DNA from: Candidatus Latescibacterota bacterium
Lineage (GTDB): Bacteria; Krumholzibacteriota; Krumholzibacteriia; LZORAL124-64-63
Direction: 5' to 3'
Assembly (NCBI GenBank): GCA_030658975.1
Contig: JAUSBL010000011.1
Location: forward strand, 1 to 64,000
DNA length: 64,000 nt
The translations under genes were made by a program, and so were the position numbers. The notes beneath the pieces are model-generated. The model was given only the letters and a program-made list of their open reading frames with translations, made no database searches and had not been told where the DNA came from. Positions 8,188-17,351 of the stretch are shown in pieces (positions within the stretch are counted from its first letter, which is position 1; each line of letters starts with the position of its first letter).

Positions 8188-11100
8188 CTACTTCAAAAGC
8201 ACCATCTTCTGCATCTGCTGACTGCCGCCGGCCGCCAGCCGCGCCATGTAGACGCCGCTCGCGACCTGGCCGCCCGCGTTGTCGCGGCCGTCCCAGGTCT
8301 CGGTGTGGCGGCCGCTGCCGCGCGAACCTTCGACCAGGGTGCGCACCAGGGTGCCCTGCAGGTCGTAGATCTCCAGCCGGACCGCGCCCTCGCGGGCCAG
8401 GTCGAACTGGATCTGCGTCTGCGGATTGAAGGGGTTGGGGTGGATGCCGACCAGCGCGGTCGTCGACGGCGCCGGCGTGCCGTCGTCGATGCCGGTGGCC
8501 GAGACCGGACCGATCGCCAGGTTGTAGGAGCCGGCGAGCGGCAGGTCGGCGCTGCCGCGCTTCCAGACCGCGAGGCAGTAGTAGCCGGCGACCGAAACCT
8601 CGAAGCTCAGGGTCTCGTCCTGGCCGGGACCGCCCTCCCTGTAGGCGGTGGCCAGGCCCGAGGATTTGCTCTGGTAGACCTGGTCGGCCGGGTGGAGCGT
8701 GAGGCCCCAGTCCACAGCGCCGGCCACGTTGTCCAGCTCCACGCCGTACTGCCCGACGGGCAGGTAGAGCTCGTGGAGGTTGAGGATGCGGTCGGCCGGC
8801 AACTCGTAGGCGCCGTACACGCCGTCGGGGCTGTTGATCCAGCCGTTGGAGGCCGTCGCCTCGGCGGTGAAGTTCTCGTAGCCGGCGAAGTTGACCACGC
8901 CCGCGTCGTAGGGCGCGGACGTGGTCTGGTTGAAGTTCACCAGCACGTAGTCCGACTCGCCGCCCAACCAGTAGGAACCGGCCAGGTTGTCGGCGAAGCC
9001 GTCCTTGGCCCCGCCGCTGGCCGCGTGCAGGCGCAGGTCGACATCGCTGCCGGCGCCGGGCATGGTCGCCACGGCGCGCCAGTAGTCGCCCGCGTTCGGC
9101 AGGCGCAGGCCGTCGCAGTTGGGGTAGAGGGTCTCGCCGGTGTTGACGTCGGTCCAGCCGCCGTAGGCGCTGGGCGGCGCCGCGCGGGCGACCGGCGTGG
9201 CCATCGTCAGGTCCAGGGGGGACCAGACCCACTGCTCGCCGTAGACGTTGTTGTTCTCGTGGATCTCCTCGTACTCCAGGGCCTCGTCCAGACGCCAGGC
9301 CAGCGTGTGCCGGCCGCCGCGGATGTCCCACGGGAGGCTCCAGTTGAACAGCCCGTTGCCGTAGCCGGGGAAGTAGCCCCACACCACCCAGGCGGCGAAG
9401 GAGCCGTCGAGGTAGATGTTGCCGGGCAGGGTGGCGGACGCCGTCGGACTGGCGTTGGTCGCCGCCACGTTGAAGTACGTCGAAAGCGAGTTGCCGTACA
9501 GGACGGTCGGCGCGGGCGTCGAGCCGTACGTGCCGTCGAAGGCCGCTCTCGGCACCACCGGCGCGTGCCAGCCGGACGCCCACAGGGGCGTGAAGTCCGG
9601 CGGCGTGCGCTGGATCTCGATCGTGACGTCGATCGGCGCGGTGCCCTTGTTCCAGTCGGGATCGCGGTAGACCAGCAGCGCGTTGTAGCCGCTGTCCGGG
9701 ATGTTGATGTCCAGGCGCGCGCGGCCGAAGGCGTCGGTCTGCGCCCAGGCCGAATACGAGTACAGGCTGCCGACCTGGAAGGTGTCGTTCAGCCAGGTGG
9801 CGTAGAGCGGCCCGTTCTCCGGGGCGGAGTCCACGGTGATGCTCACCGCGCCGGCGTTCTCGGTCGAGACCCAGAATTCCCAGATCTTGACCATCTCGTC
9901 CTGGGCGAACGCCACGGTGACGGAGTCGCCGTAGGAGATCCCGCCGCTCGCGACCTGCGTCAGCTCGTAGTTCGAGCCGTCGCCGTTCCAGTTGGTGACG
10001 CCGACGTCGTAGACGCCGTAGTCGACGTTCCGGTTGACGATCACGGCGTCGATCACGCCCGACAGGCGTCCCGAGTACGCCGACGAGAACGCGAAACCGT
10101 TCGCGGCGCCGGTGGTGGGCGGGAACAGCGACAGGTCGAAGTCCGACCCGCCGCTCAGGGGCCGCAGCACGGCCACGTCCCACCACGAGCCGACGTTCAT
10201 CCGCAGCCCGTCGCAGTTGGCGTAGAGGGGCGAACCGTCCACCACGGCGTCCCAGCCGGCGGTCTGGCCGGGCGGCGCGCTGCGCACGATCGGCGAGTCC
10301 GGCACCAACGCTGTCGGCGACCACACCCACTGGTGGGCCCAGCGGTTGTCGGACTCGTTGGTCTCGGCGATCAGGTCGGTGGCGTCGAGCCTGGCCTCGA
10401 GCGTGTGACGGCCGCCGCGGACCCACAGCGGTCCGGCGTTGTTGCCGTAGAAGCCGCCGCCGGCCCCGATGGCGCCCCACGACAGCCACCACTGGGAAGC
10501 GGCGTCGATGTAGGCGTAGGTGTAGAAGCCCGCGCCGGTCGTCGACTCGCCGTTGTTGACGCCGGTCAGGTTCCAGTACGTGCCGGCGGCGTCGCCGGGC
10601 AGGGTCCCGGGCGCCGGGGCGTAGTTCCAGGCGCTGTCGGCCGTCTCGCGCGCCACCAGCGGCGCCGCCCAGCCGCTCCACTGGGCGAACGTCAGGTTGG
10701 CGGGCACCGGCGCACGGATCGTGTACGGCCCGGACCAGGCGTAGGTCCCGCTCCACTTCCCGGAGCGGTCCAGGGTGCGGATGCTGAAGTAGTACGTGCC
10801 CGGCGCGAGCGACGGCGTGGTGTAGTTCGTCACATCGCCGATGTCCAGGACGGCCGCCGGCAAACCGATCCCCCCGGCGATGGTGATGCCGTAGCCCTCG
10901 ACGCCCGAGGCGTCGTCGTAGGCGCGGGTCCACACCAGGTCGATGGTGGGATCGGGCGAGTCGCCGGACGTGGCGTGGCTGGTCGAGTACAGGGACGTGA
11001 CCGCCGGCGGATTGGCGACGTCGATCTCGTACCCGCAGTTCTTGGCCGTCGCCCACAGGCCCTCGCGGTAGCCGGGGTAGCGGTTCTTGAAGGCGGTGAG

Positions 11101-12564
11101 GAACAGGGCCGGCGTGGTCGGGTGGTCCAGGTCGATGCAGGTGATGACCTCGTCCCAGCCCAGGCTCAGCTCGTCGGTCTCGGCGAAGGCCGCGTGGTCG
11201 TCGTTCGTACCGTCGCCGATGTCGCGGATGACCGCGCCCAGGAAGCCCTCGGTGCGCAGCGGATCGTCCCAGGTGCCGCCGCAGGTGGCCAGGTTCTCCA
11301 TGTCGTAGATCGCCGTGGCGGCGCGCCCGTAGGCCGCGGCGAAGCTGCCCGGGATCACGTCGCCCATCCAGTCGGGGAAGCCCTCGTTGAAGGCGTCGTG
11401 ATCGGTCTCGCGGCACCAGATGCAGTGGCCGCAGCCGCCGTTGTCGCAGATGCCGTTGCAGTAGTCCGGCGCGGTGTTGATGGCGAAGTTCTGGATCCAG
11501 TGGTGTCCGAACTCGTGGCTGGCGACGTTCTCGTTCCAGTGCTCGCCGGTGCTGACGTAGATCTCGCCGTTGTAGAAGGCGCCGACGGTGCCGTTGGGCC
11601 AGTTGCAGCGCACGAACGGCGTATCGAAGCCGTAGCCGATCCACCAGCGCCAGGTGCGGGTCAGGGTGGTGAGCTGGTGCAGGGCGGGGTGCTGGTTGAC
11701 GTCGCCGGGCTGCAGCCAGCCGAAGTCGAGGTCGGTGCCCAGGTAGTCGTTGGTGGTGCCCGTCTCCCAGGCGTAGGTCGTGCTCCACGTGGCGTCTTCG
11801 AGGTTCACGCGCGTGTTGCCGGCCTCGAAGCGCAGGTACAGGTCCGGCTCGGCGTCGTCGAAGAACCCGGGGTTCCAGTAGAACGTGACGTCGTACCAGC
11901 CCTGGGCGTCGGTCGCCAGGACCGCCAGCTGCTGGGATCCGAACGGCGAGTCGTTGTCCATGACGCGCACCGTCACGCCGTCGGCGCCGATGGTCCAGCC
12001 GTCGAAGCGCTGGTAGGTGAAGCGGCCGTGGACGCGGATGTTGCGGGCCTTCTCGCCGTCGCCGGGCGCGGGCGCCACGGCATCGTCCGAGGGCGACGGC
12101 TCGGGCTTGACGCTCGTGGCGTCGTCCAGCGGGTGGACGTCGGTGTCCGCAGCGACCTTCTGCACCGCACCGGGAACCAGCAGGCTCCCGACGTGCGCCG
12201 GCGACACGTTCAGCTGCCGGGTGACCGGCTCGCCGTCCATCTCGAAGGTGAATTCGAGCCACTGGTCGGGATCGCTGGTCAGGACCGTGAAGTCGATGAC
12301 CAGCGGGCGGTCCTTGTCGATGGACGCGGTGGGCGCGGCGTCGATGGCGATCTCGCGCCAGCCCGCGCCGTTGAACTCGAACTTGCCGAGCTGCGCGGGC
12401 ACCTCGGACACGATCTGCAGACGGCCCTCGTAGGGCACGCCGGCTTCGGCGGCCCGCGGCGGGCCCAGCAGCTTGACGTGGATGGGCGGGCCGAGATCGG
12501 CCCACGCGACGGCGGCGCCCAGCAGGGCGAACGACGCCGTCAGCAGCCAGATGAACTTGCGCAT
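8188..12564 (-). CDS. Very large secreted zinc metallopeptidase-like protein with CARDB/FN3-like modules and sorting domain
   Basis: 1458 residues from the ATG at 12564 (GAGGTG 7 nt upstream). After a signal peptide (FIWLLTASFALLGAAVAWA) comes a 330-residue beta region. A gluzincin-like zinc site follows, SHEFGHHWIQNF near residue 350, with a downstream Glu in FNEGFPDWMGD as probable third ligand. A cysteine-rich insert (YCNGICDNGGCGHCIWC) lies between them. Next come an FN3-like module (PPAVTSLYS ... YYFSIRTLDRSGKW) and two long near-repeated CARDB-like blocks. Each block contains RGGRHTLxxRLD and ANCDGLRMNxG/PNCDGLRLPNAG. The C-terminal domain reads NPFNPQTQIQFDLA ... MVLLK. It is probably a surface or released protease or adhesin. 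It follows the 12583-13176 lipoprotein gene after 18 nt, so they form an operon. Confidence 0.88.
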   Translation of the reverse strand: MRKFIWLLTASFALLGAAVAWADLGPPIHVKLLGPPRAAEAGVPYEGRLQIVSEVPAQLGKFEFNGAGWREIAIDAAPTASIDKDRPLVIDFTVLTSDPDQWLEFTFEMDGEPVTRQLNVSPAHVGSLLVPGAVQKVAADTDVHPLDDATSVKPEPSPSDDAVAPAPGDGEKARNIRVHGRFTYQRFDGWTIGADGVTVRVMDNDSPFGSQQLAVLATDAQGWYDVTFYWNPGFFDDAEPDLYLRFEAGNTRVNLEDATWSTTYAWETGTTNDYLGTDLDFGWLQPGDVNQHPALHQLTTLTRTWRWWIGYGFDTPFVRCNWPNGTVGAFYNGEIYVSTGEHWNENVASHEFGHHWIQNFAINTAPDYCNGICDNGGCGHCIWCRETDHDAFNEGFPDWMGDVIPGSFAAAYGRAATAIYDMENLATCGGTWDDPLRTEGFLGAVIRDIGDGTNDDHAAFAETDELSLGWDEVITCIDLDHPTTPALFLTAFKNRYPGYREGLWATAKNCGYEIDVANPPAVTSLYSTSHATSGDSPDPTIDLVWTRAYDDASGVEGYGITIAGGIGLPAAVLDIGDVTNYTTPSLAPGTYYFSIRTLDRSGKWSGTYAWSGPYTIRAPVPANLTFAQWSGWAAPLVARETADSAWNYAPAPGTLPGDAAGTYWNLTGVNNGESTTGAGFYTYAYIDAASQWWLSWGAIGAGGGFYGNNAGPLWVRGGRHTLEARLDATDLIAETNESDNRWAHQWVWSPTALVPDSPIVRSAPPGQTAGWDAVVDGSPLYANCDGLRMNVGSWWDVAVLRPLSGGSDFDLSLFPPTTGAANGFAFSSAYSGRLSGVIDAVIVNRNVDYGVYDVGVTNWNGDGSNYELTQVASGGISYGDSVTVAFAQDEMVKIWEFWVSTENAGAVSITVDSAPENGPLYATWLNDTFQVGSLYSYSAWAQTDAFGRARLDINIPDSGYNALLVYRDPDWNKGTAPIDVTIEIQRTPPDFTPLWASGWHAPVVPRAAFDGTYGSTPAPTVLYGNSLSTYFNVAATNASPTASATLPGNIYLDGSFAAWVVWGYFPGYGNGLFNWSLPWDIRGGRHTLAWRLDEALEYEEIHENNNVYGEQWVWSPLDLTMATPVARAAPPSAYGGWTDVNTGETLYPNCDGLRLPNAGDYWRAVATMPGAGSDVDLRLHAASGGAKDGFADNLAGSYWLGGESDYVLVNFNQTTSAPYDAGVVNFAGYENFTAEATASNGWINSPDGVYGAYELPADRILNLHELYLPVGQYGVELDNVAGAVDWGLTLHPADQVYQSKSSGLATAYREGGPGQDETLSFEVSVAGYYCLAVWKRGSADLPLAGSYNLAIGPVSATGIDDGTPAPSTTALVGIHPNPFNPQTQIQFDLAREGAVRLEIYDLQGTLVRTLVEGSRGSGRHTETWDGRDNAGGQVASGVYMARLAAGGSQQMQKMVLLK

Positions 12565-12582
12565 TGTCGGCACCTCTGCTTC

Positions 12583-13176
12583 CTAGCGCTGCGGCGCGGT
12601 GGGGGTGGGGCGATCGACGCGCTGCGGCGCGGGCTGCGGCGCGTCCCAGGCCGCGATCGCGGCCTCGATCCCGGCGGCGCCGTCGGCGTCGCCGTCGGTG
12701 CGGGCCATCTCGAGCTGCAGCTCGAGCAGGCGCCTGCCCGTCGCCTGCTTCTGCTGCTCGATCTCGCGCTGGATGGCGAAGCTCTCCTCGCTGCCGGCCG
12801 CGGCTTCGAGCCGGGCGCCCAGCGCTGCGATCTGGACGTTCTGCTCGGCGACCACAGCGGCGAAGGCGGCGCGCCGGGCCTCGCGGACCTCGTCGGCGAC
12901 GGGAGCGGCCGTCCGCACGACGCCTTCGGGCTGCGTCAGCGCCGGCCCGCCGGCGCGCAGGGCCTCCAGCTCGGCCTGGTTCTCGGGAATGTCCGCGACA
13001 CCCGCGACGGGGTCGGCGGGAGCGGTGGCGCCGGGGGCGCCGCCGGCGCGGGGGGCGGTCAGCTCGACGGGCTGGGCCGGGCGAGGGTCCTGGGCGCGGG
13101 GAGCGTCCTGGGCGACGGCTGCGCTGGCGCAACCGACGATCGCCAGGATCAGCAGAGCACGATCGATCCGATGCAT
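12583..13176 (-). CDS. Predicted lipoprotein with coiled-coil, partner of the metallopeptidase
   Basis: 197 residues starting at ATG 13176 (AAGGAGA upstream). The signal sequence ends in a lipobox-like IVGC, so a lipoprotein with Cys near residue 16 is likely. An Ala/Pro-rich low-complexity stretch follows, and then a charged helical region of about 90 residues (DEVREARRAAFAAVVAEQNV ... REIEQQKQATGRRLLELQLE) that should form a coiled coil. The C-terminus is Pro-rich. No family is recognised. It is the promoter-proximal gene of the operon with the 1458-residue secreted protein and may help its export, anchoring or assembly; that is inference. Confidence 0.7.
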   Translation of the reverse strand: MHRIDRALLILAIVGCASAAVAQDAPRAQDPRPAQPVELTAPRAGGAPGATAPADPVAGVADIPENQAELEALRAGGPALTQPEGVVRTAAPVADEVREARRAAFAAVVAEQNVQIAALGARLEAAAGSEESFAIQREIEQQKQATGRRLLELQLEMARTDGDADGAAGIEAAIAAWDAPQPAPQRVDRPTPTAPQR

Positions 13177-13389
13177 GACGGTCTCCTTCAGGGGAACGGG
13201 TGAGCGCGAATCCGAACCGGACATGACCGCCGGTCGGGTTGACGAGGCGCGCTTCGAAAACAGGAGTGATCGAGTCGATTACATGGATTATGAGCGACTT
13301 ACTCAAGCCCAATTTCGTTGAAAGTCATCGGGTTTAACTTATGGGTAATTATAAATTTAACAGGGAGGGGCGGGACTTGGAATGCGGCT
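13177..13389. other. Low-GC intergenic segment with likely promoter
   Basis: The part from 13260 to 13360 is AT-rich (attataaatttaac, ggattatgag). It should contain the minus-strand promoter for the 13176 gene. On the minus strand TTGGGC and TAATCC are 16 bp apart, a weak match. No gene is visible. Confidence 0.4.
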
Positions 13390-14268
13390 TCAGTCGCTGC
13401 GCCTGAAGAATCCCAGCAGTTCGTCGATCCCCTGGGTGTTGAGGATCTGCCGGCAGCAGAGGCCCGCGTGGCGGGTCAACTCGGCGCCGTGGCGGTAGTC
13501 GCCCAGGCGGGCCGCGCGGTGGGCGTCCGAGGCGATGACCAACTGCACGCCGAGCTCCTGGGCCCGCACGCAGTTGCGCCAGTCGGGCTCGCGGTGGACG
13601 GGGATGGCGTCGATCTCGATGGCGATGCGGGCCTGCGCCGCCGCCTGCAGGACGGTCTCGAGGTCCAGGGGCATCTCCCCCGGCATCGTCATGTAGTCGC
13701 CGAAGGGATGGCCGAGGATGCTGACGTAGGGGTTCATGAGCGCGCGCACGGCCCGGCGCGTGAGGGTCTCGGGATCCTGTCCGTGGTCGGTCGCGAGGGT
13801 CGCCACGACATAGTCGAATTTGGAAAGCGTGGTCTCGTCCACCGGCAGCGACCCGTCCGCGGCGGTCTCGATCTCGGCGCCGTGGAGCAGCCGGAAGTCG
13901 GGGTTACCGGCGTTGATCGCCTCGATCTCCTCGCGCTGGCGGGCGACGGCGGCCGGGCTCAGGCCCTCGCCGTGGAGTCCGGGGCGGATGCGGTCGGTGA
14001 TCCCCAGGTACTCCAGCCCCAGCGCGATGGCGGTCTCGCTGATCTCCCGCAGGCCGTGGACGCCCCCGTCGTACGAGGTGTGGCAGTGCAGCAGGCCGCG
14101 CACGTCGCACTGACGCACCAGCTCGAAGTGGCGCACGTCGCAGGTGTCGTGACAGGGCCAGCCCGTGTCTCTGCAGACGGTAGGTTCGTCGGGGACTGGC
14201 AGGTGGTCTTGCACGGCGATCTCGGTGGCTGGTGGTGTGGGTGATCGCGTCTGATGTGGGCTCACCAT
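13390..14268 (-). CDS. PHP-domain metallohydrolase-like protein with an altered metal motif
   Basis: About 292 residues. The PHP order is visible: LLHCHTSYDGG (motif I), LEYLGITDR (motif II), LLHGAEIE, YVVATLATDHG, SILGHPFGDYM, AIEIDAI and VIASDAHRAARLG. This is closest in style to the PHP domain of PolX-type polymerases and stand-alone PHP phosphoesterases. In motif II the usual TDH is TDR, so one metal-binding His is missing and activity may be changed. An N-terminal segment has clustered Cys/His (CRDTGWPCHDTCDVRHFE). The start is uncertain: ATG 14268 is listed, while an in-frame ATG at 14316 overlaps a small hairpin; neither has a strong ribosome site. Confidence 0.75.
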   Translation of the reverse strand: MVSPHQTRSPTPPATEIAVQDHLPVPDEPTVCRDTGWPCHDTCDVRHFELVRQCDVRGLLHCHTSYDGGVHGLREISETAIALGLEYLGITDRIRPGLHGEGLSPAAVARQREEIEAINAGNPDFRLLHGAEIETAADGSLPVDETTLSKFDYVVATLATDHGQDPETLTRRAVRALMNPYVSILGHPFGDYMTMPGEMPLDLETVLQAAAQARIAIEIDAIPVHREPDWRNCVRAQELGVQLVIASDAHRAARLGDYRHGAELTRHAGLCCRQILNTQGIDELLGFFRRSD

Positions 14269-14327
14269 AGGAAAATGCCGGAAAACCGCCACCGGAGTTG
14301 GTGGATTCCCGGGCATTCCCGGTGAGA

Positions 14328-15113
14328 TCAGCCCTGTCCCTGGACCATGTCCTCTTCGAGCGCCACGCTCCGGGGGAACAGGATGTTGTTCTCCAGGTGA
14401 ATGTGCTCGTGCAGGTCCGCCTCCAGGGCCTGCAGGCCGTCGTACAGCGCGCAGTACGTCTGGCAGGCGTCCGCCGGCAGGTGGTAGTTGCCGCTGATCC
14501 GGCGCATCGCCGCCAGCGCCTGGCCGGCGCTGTCGTGCTCGTGTTCCATCTGGCGGATGGGATGGCCGACGCTGCCGCAGTGGATCGCCGGCCGTTCGCC
14601 CCGGTCGGTCATGAACGCGTCGATGCTCTTGATGGCGGGGAACAGGATCTGCTCCTCCTTCATCAGGTGGGCGTCGAGTTCCGCGTTGAGGTCGTCGAAG
14701 ACGCTGCGCAGGCTCTGCAGGACGGCGCCGTGACGCGCGCCGTGGGCGACCTGGACCTTGTCCAGCAGGCCGTCGAGCCGCAGCAGCTGCGTCCTGGTGA
14801 AGGCGTGGTGCTTCTGCAGGATGTGGTCGACCAGCGCGCCGAGCGCGGCGGTGTTCCAGTCGGTGGGCGGCGCGCTGTCAGCCGCCGCGGTCAGCGCTTC
14901 CTGCAGTTCGTTCCGGACCGTCGTCCAGTCGCGGCCGGCATCCGCGACGGCCGCGGCCAGCGGCTTCTTGCCGTTGCAGCAGTAGTCGACACCCAGCCGC
15001 TCCAGCGTCTCGCGCAGGACGGGGTACTTGATGACGAGTTCGGCGACGGTCCAGTTGGCAGGGATGTCGTCGCCGCCATGCGGGCGTCCCTGGTGAGATC
15101 CGGCGGTCGTCAT
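14328..15113 (-). CDS. ric: Iron-sulfur cluster repair di-iron protein (Ric/YtfE/ScdA family)
   Basis: 261 residues from ATG 15113 (AGGAAG upstream). The N-terminal ScdA-type domain has the signature LERLGVDYCCNGKKPLAAA (about residues 39-57). The C-terminal hemerythrin-like four-helix bundle carries the di-iron ligands in HILQKHHAFTRTQ, LDAHLMKEEQILFP, MEHEHDSAGQAL and LHEHIHLENNILFP. This family repairs Fe-S clusters damaged by nitric oxide or oxidants in the cytoplasm and is usually induced by NO. Length and motif order are typical. The upstream region holds a perfect 10-bp inverted repeat that may be the operator. Confidence 0.95.
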   Translation of the reverse strand: MTTAGSHQGRPHGGDDIPANWTVAELVIKYPVLRETLERLGVDYCCNGKKPLAAAVADAGRDWTTVRNELQEALTAAADSAPPTDWNTAALGALVDHILQKHHAFTRTQLLRLDGLLDKVQVAHGARHGAVLQSLRSVFDDLNAELDAHLMKEEQILFPAIKSIDAFMTDRGERPAIHCGSVGHPIRQMEHEHDSAGQALAAMRRISGNYHLPADACQTYCALYDGLQALEADLHEHIHLENNILFPRSVALEEDMVQGQG

Positions 15114-15134
15114 GATCGCTTCCTTCTGATGAAG

Positions 15135-15188
15135 CCCGATGTTCAGCGCGATGGTCGCTCGCGCCTCACATAGCATACGAACATCGGG
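15135..15188. promoter_or_regulatory. Widely spaced perfect inverted repeat in the ric promoter region
   Basis: cccgatgttc (15135-15144) and gaacatcggg (15179-15188) are exact inverted copies separated by 34 bp. They lie 22-75 nt upstream of the ric start. A weak minus-strand -10 (TATGCT, 15176-15171) lies between them, so the two half-sites flank the core promoter. This suggests a regulator bound on both sides, or a long 5'-UTR hairpin. Confidence 0.45.
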
Positions 15189-15417
15189 TCACCGCGCCAT
15201 CGCACGCCGTCGCACGAAAACCCCGGCGTCGGACCTTCCGTCCCGCGACGGAGTCGCCGCATCACTATGATCCCCATCCCATCGAAATGAGGGAGCCCCG
15301 CCGGTGGCGGTCATTCGCGACCGTTGAATCCATGCAGGTTAAGACGCCGGTGCGGCGGCACGCGAGTTGCCCTGTCCTGGTCTGGGCAAGATGAATTCCG
15401 CAGTCGAGGAGGAACCC

Positions 15418-15768
15418 ATGAGATCCGTAATGACGGCCTGTTGTCTTCTGCTGGTGGTTGCCGCCGCGGGCTGTTCGAGCAACCCCCCGTTGCGCACCGA
15501 ATCGTCGACCTCCGCCATCCGCGCGGCCGAAGCGGTCGGAGCGGCCTCCGTTCCGCGCGCCGCCCTGCACCTGCAGCTGGCGAAGGAAGAGCTGGACCGC
15601 GCGAACGTCCTGGCCGAGAAGGGCGAAAAGGAAGAGGCCGCGTCGCTGCTGATGCGCGCCGAGGTCGATGCAGAGCTGGCGATCCTGCTCTCCCAGGAGC
15701 AGGACGAGAAAGTGGAAGCGGCCAAGGCCATGGAGCGGGTTCACCAGCTCCAGAACGACAACCGGTGA
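15418..15768 (+). CDS. DUF4398-like lipoprotein
   Basis: 116 residues from the ATG at 15418 (GAGGAGGAACCC upstream). A signal peptide ends in the lipobox AAAGC, so Cys18 or so is lipidated. The mature chain is helical: AEAVGAASVPRAALHLQLAK, LDRANVLAEKGEKEEAASLL and RAEVDAELAILLSQEQDEK, the DUF4398 pattern (helical hairpin found next to OmpA proteins). It lies 20 nt upstream of the OmpA-type lipoprotein, whose N-terminus has the same DUF4398 pattern, so the two are an operon and probably partners at the outer membrane/peptidoglycan interface. Confidence 0.85.
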   Translation: MRSVMTACCLLLVVAAAGCSSNPPLRTESSTSAIRAAEAVGAASVPRAALHLQLAKEELDRANVLAEKGEKEEAASLLMRAEVDAELAILLSQEQDEKVEAAKAMERVHQLQNDNR

Positions 15769-15788
15769 ACGGTTGTAAGGAGAATATC

Positions 15789-17315
15789 ATGAGAACGACC
15801 GGATTTTTGATCATGGTCGCCGGCGCCGCGCTGTTGTGCGGCTGCGGCGCGACCGCACCGAGCGAACTCACCGGCGCCCGCGCGGCCTACGAGCGGGCGA
15901 GCGCAGGGCCGGCGGCCCGGTTGTCGCCGGAGGAGCTGCACAAGGCGCAGACCGCGCTCAACAAGGCCGAGGCGGCCTTCAAGGAAGACGCCGATTCGTA
16001 CCAGACGCGCGATCTCGCGTACGTGGCGCAGCGCAGGGCCGAGATGGCCGAAGCCTCCGCCTCCATCGCCCTCCAGCGCAACAACGCGACGGCGTCGAAC
16101 GACGACTTCAACGCCGCCCAGGGCGACATCCTCCAGGAGCGGACGCTGGAGCTGCGCGACGCGCGAGCGGCCCTGACCTCCTCCGAGCAGGCCGGGCAAG
16201 CGACGAGCGACGAGCTGGCCGCCGAGCAGAAGGCCCATCTCGCGACCGAGGAGAGGATGACCGAGCAGGGCGTCCTGATGCAGGAGAAGAACCAGGACCT
16301 GAGCCGGGCGCGGACGGGGCTGGCCGTCTCCGAGGCCGTCGGCCAGGCTTCGGTCGATCAGCTCGCCGCCGAGCAGAACGCGCGCCTTGAGGCCGAGAGA
16401 AGGGCCGCGACGCAGGGCATGGTGAACCAGGACCGCACGCCGATCGTGATCCAGGACCGCACGCCGATCGTGATCCAGACGCCGGCGCCGACGGCCGTCG
16501 CACCCGCGGCCCAACCGGCGGCGACACCCGTCGCGCCTGTGGCCGCAGCCCAGCCGACGAACGAACAGCTCGTCGCCGCCGAGGTGGCCCGCCTCGAGGC
16601 CGCCAGGATGTCGGCGGAACAGGCCCGGCGGTTGGAGAGCAGCACGCAGGACCTGAACCAGACGCGGACGGCGCTGGCCGTCTCCGAGTACGCCGGCCAA
16701 TCGTCGGCCGAACAGCTCGAGGCCGCGCAGAGCGCGCAGCGGGACGCCGAGAACAGGTCGACCGATCAGGACCGGCGCATGCAGCAGAACGCGCAGGACC
16801 TGAGCCGGGCCCAATCGGCGCTGGCCGCCTCGGAGCAGGCCGGACAGGCGACCGCCGATCAGCTGGCCGTCGCAGAGAAGGCCCGCCTCGCGGCCGAAAA
16901 GACGACCGCCGAGACGCAGGCCGAGCTCGACGCGCTCATCGCCACCAAGGACCAGCGGGGTGAGGTCTTCACCCTCTCGGGCGGCCTGTTGTTCCGTTCC
17001 AACGAGTCGAGCCTAATGCCCGGCGCCGAGACGCAGCTGCAGCGGCTCGTCAAGGCGCTCGCCGCCACCGCGGACCGCAACATCGTGGTGGAGGGCTACA
17101 CGGACTCGCAGGGCTCCGACGACTACAACCTCGACCTGTCGCGGCGGCGGGCGGAAGCCGTGCGCAACTATCTGGTGCGCAGCGGCTATCCCGCCGACCG
17201 GATCCTGGCCGAAGGCATCGGGGAAAGCCGGCCCATCGCCGACAACAGCACGAGCGAGGGCCGCGCCAACAACCGCCGGGTCGAGATCGTGCTCGGGCCG
17301 GAAGCGAAGCCGTAG
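15789..17315 (+). CDS. OmpA-family lipoprotein with DUF4398 head and long coiled-coil
   Basis: 508 residues from ATG 15789 (AAGGAGAATATC upstream). The lipobox is LLCGC. Residues 25-110 repeat the DUF4398 helical pattern (LHKAQTALNKAEAAFKEDAD). Residues 110-390 are a coiled coil built from recurring blocks of the form ARxALxxSExAGQATxDxLAxEQxARLxAE, interrupted by a Pro/Ala-rich stretch. Residues 395-505 form an OmpA-like peptidoglycan-binding domain: NIVVEGYTDSQGSDDYN, LSRRRAEAVRNYLVRSGYP and NNRRVEIVL. It should link the outer membrane to peptidoglycan across a wide periplasm. A 24-bp perfect tandem repeat inside the gene gives the doubled peptide QDRTPIVI. Confidence 0.92.
   Translation: MRTTGFLIMVAGAALLCGCGATAPSELTGARAAYERASAGPAARLSPEELHKAQTALNKAEAAFKEDADSYQTRDLAYVAQRRAEMAEASASIALQRNNATASNDDFNAAQGDILQERTLELRDARAALTSSEQAGQATSDELAAEQKAHLATEERMTEQGVLMQEKNQDLSRARTGLAVSEAVGQASVDQLAAEQNARLEAERRAATQGMVNQDRTPIVIQDRTPIVIQTPAPTAVAPAAQPAATPVAPVAAAQPTNEQLVAAEVARLEAARMSAEQARRLESSTQDLNQTRTALAVSEYAGQSSAEQLEAAQSAQRDAENRSTDQDRRMQQNAQDLSRAQSALAASEQAGQATADQLAVAEKARLAAEKTTAETQAELDALIATKDQRGEVFTLSGGLLFRSNESSLMPGAETQLQRLVKALAATADRNIVVEGYTDSQGSDDYNLDLSRRRAEAVRNYLVRSGYPADRILAEGIGESRPIADNSTSEGRANNRRVEIVLGPEAKP
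16428..16475 (+). repeat. 24-bp perfect tandem duplication within the OmpA-lipoprotein gene
   Basis: Two identical 24-bp copies (16428-16451 and 16452-16475, beginning caggaccgcacgccg) encode QDRTPIVI twice in frame. The exact identity indicates a recent, length-variable site. Confidence 0.9.
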
Positions 17316-17351
17316 CCGCCGGCCGGTCAACCGACGGTGATGATGCAGGGA

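Noticed and set aside
8108-13312. Open frames of about 1700 codons on both strands across the large metallopeptidase gene
   Set aside because: They are antisense or out-of-frame shadows in very GC-rich DNA: monotonous Arg/Ala/Gly/Val composition and no domain. The third frame holds signal peptide, HEFGH and sorting domain.
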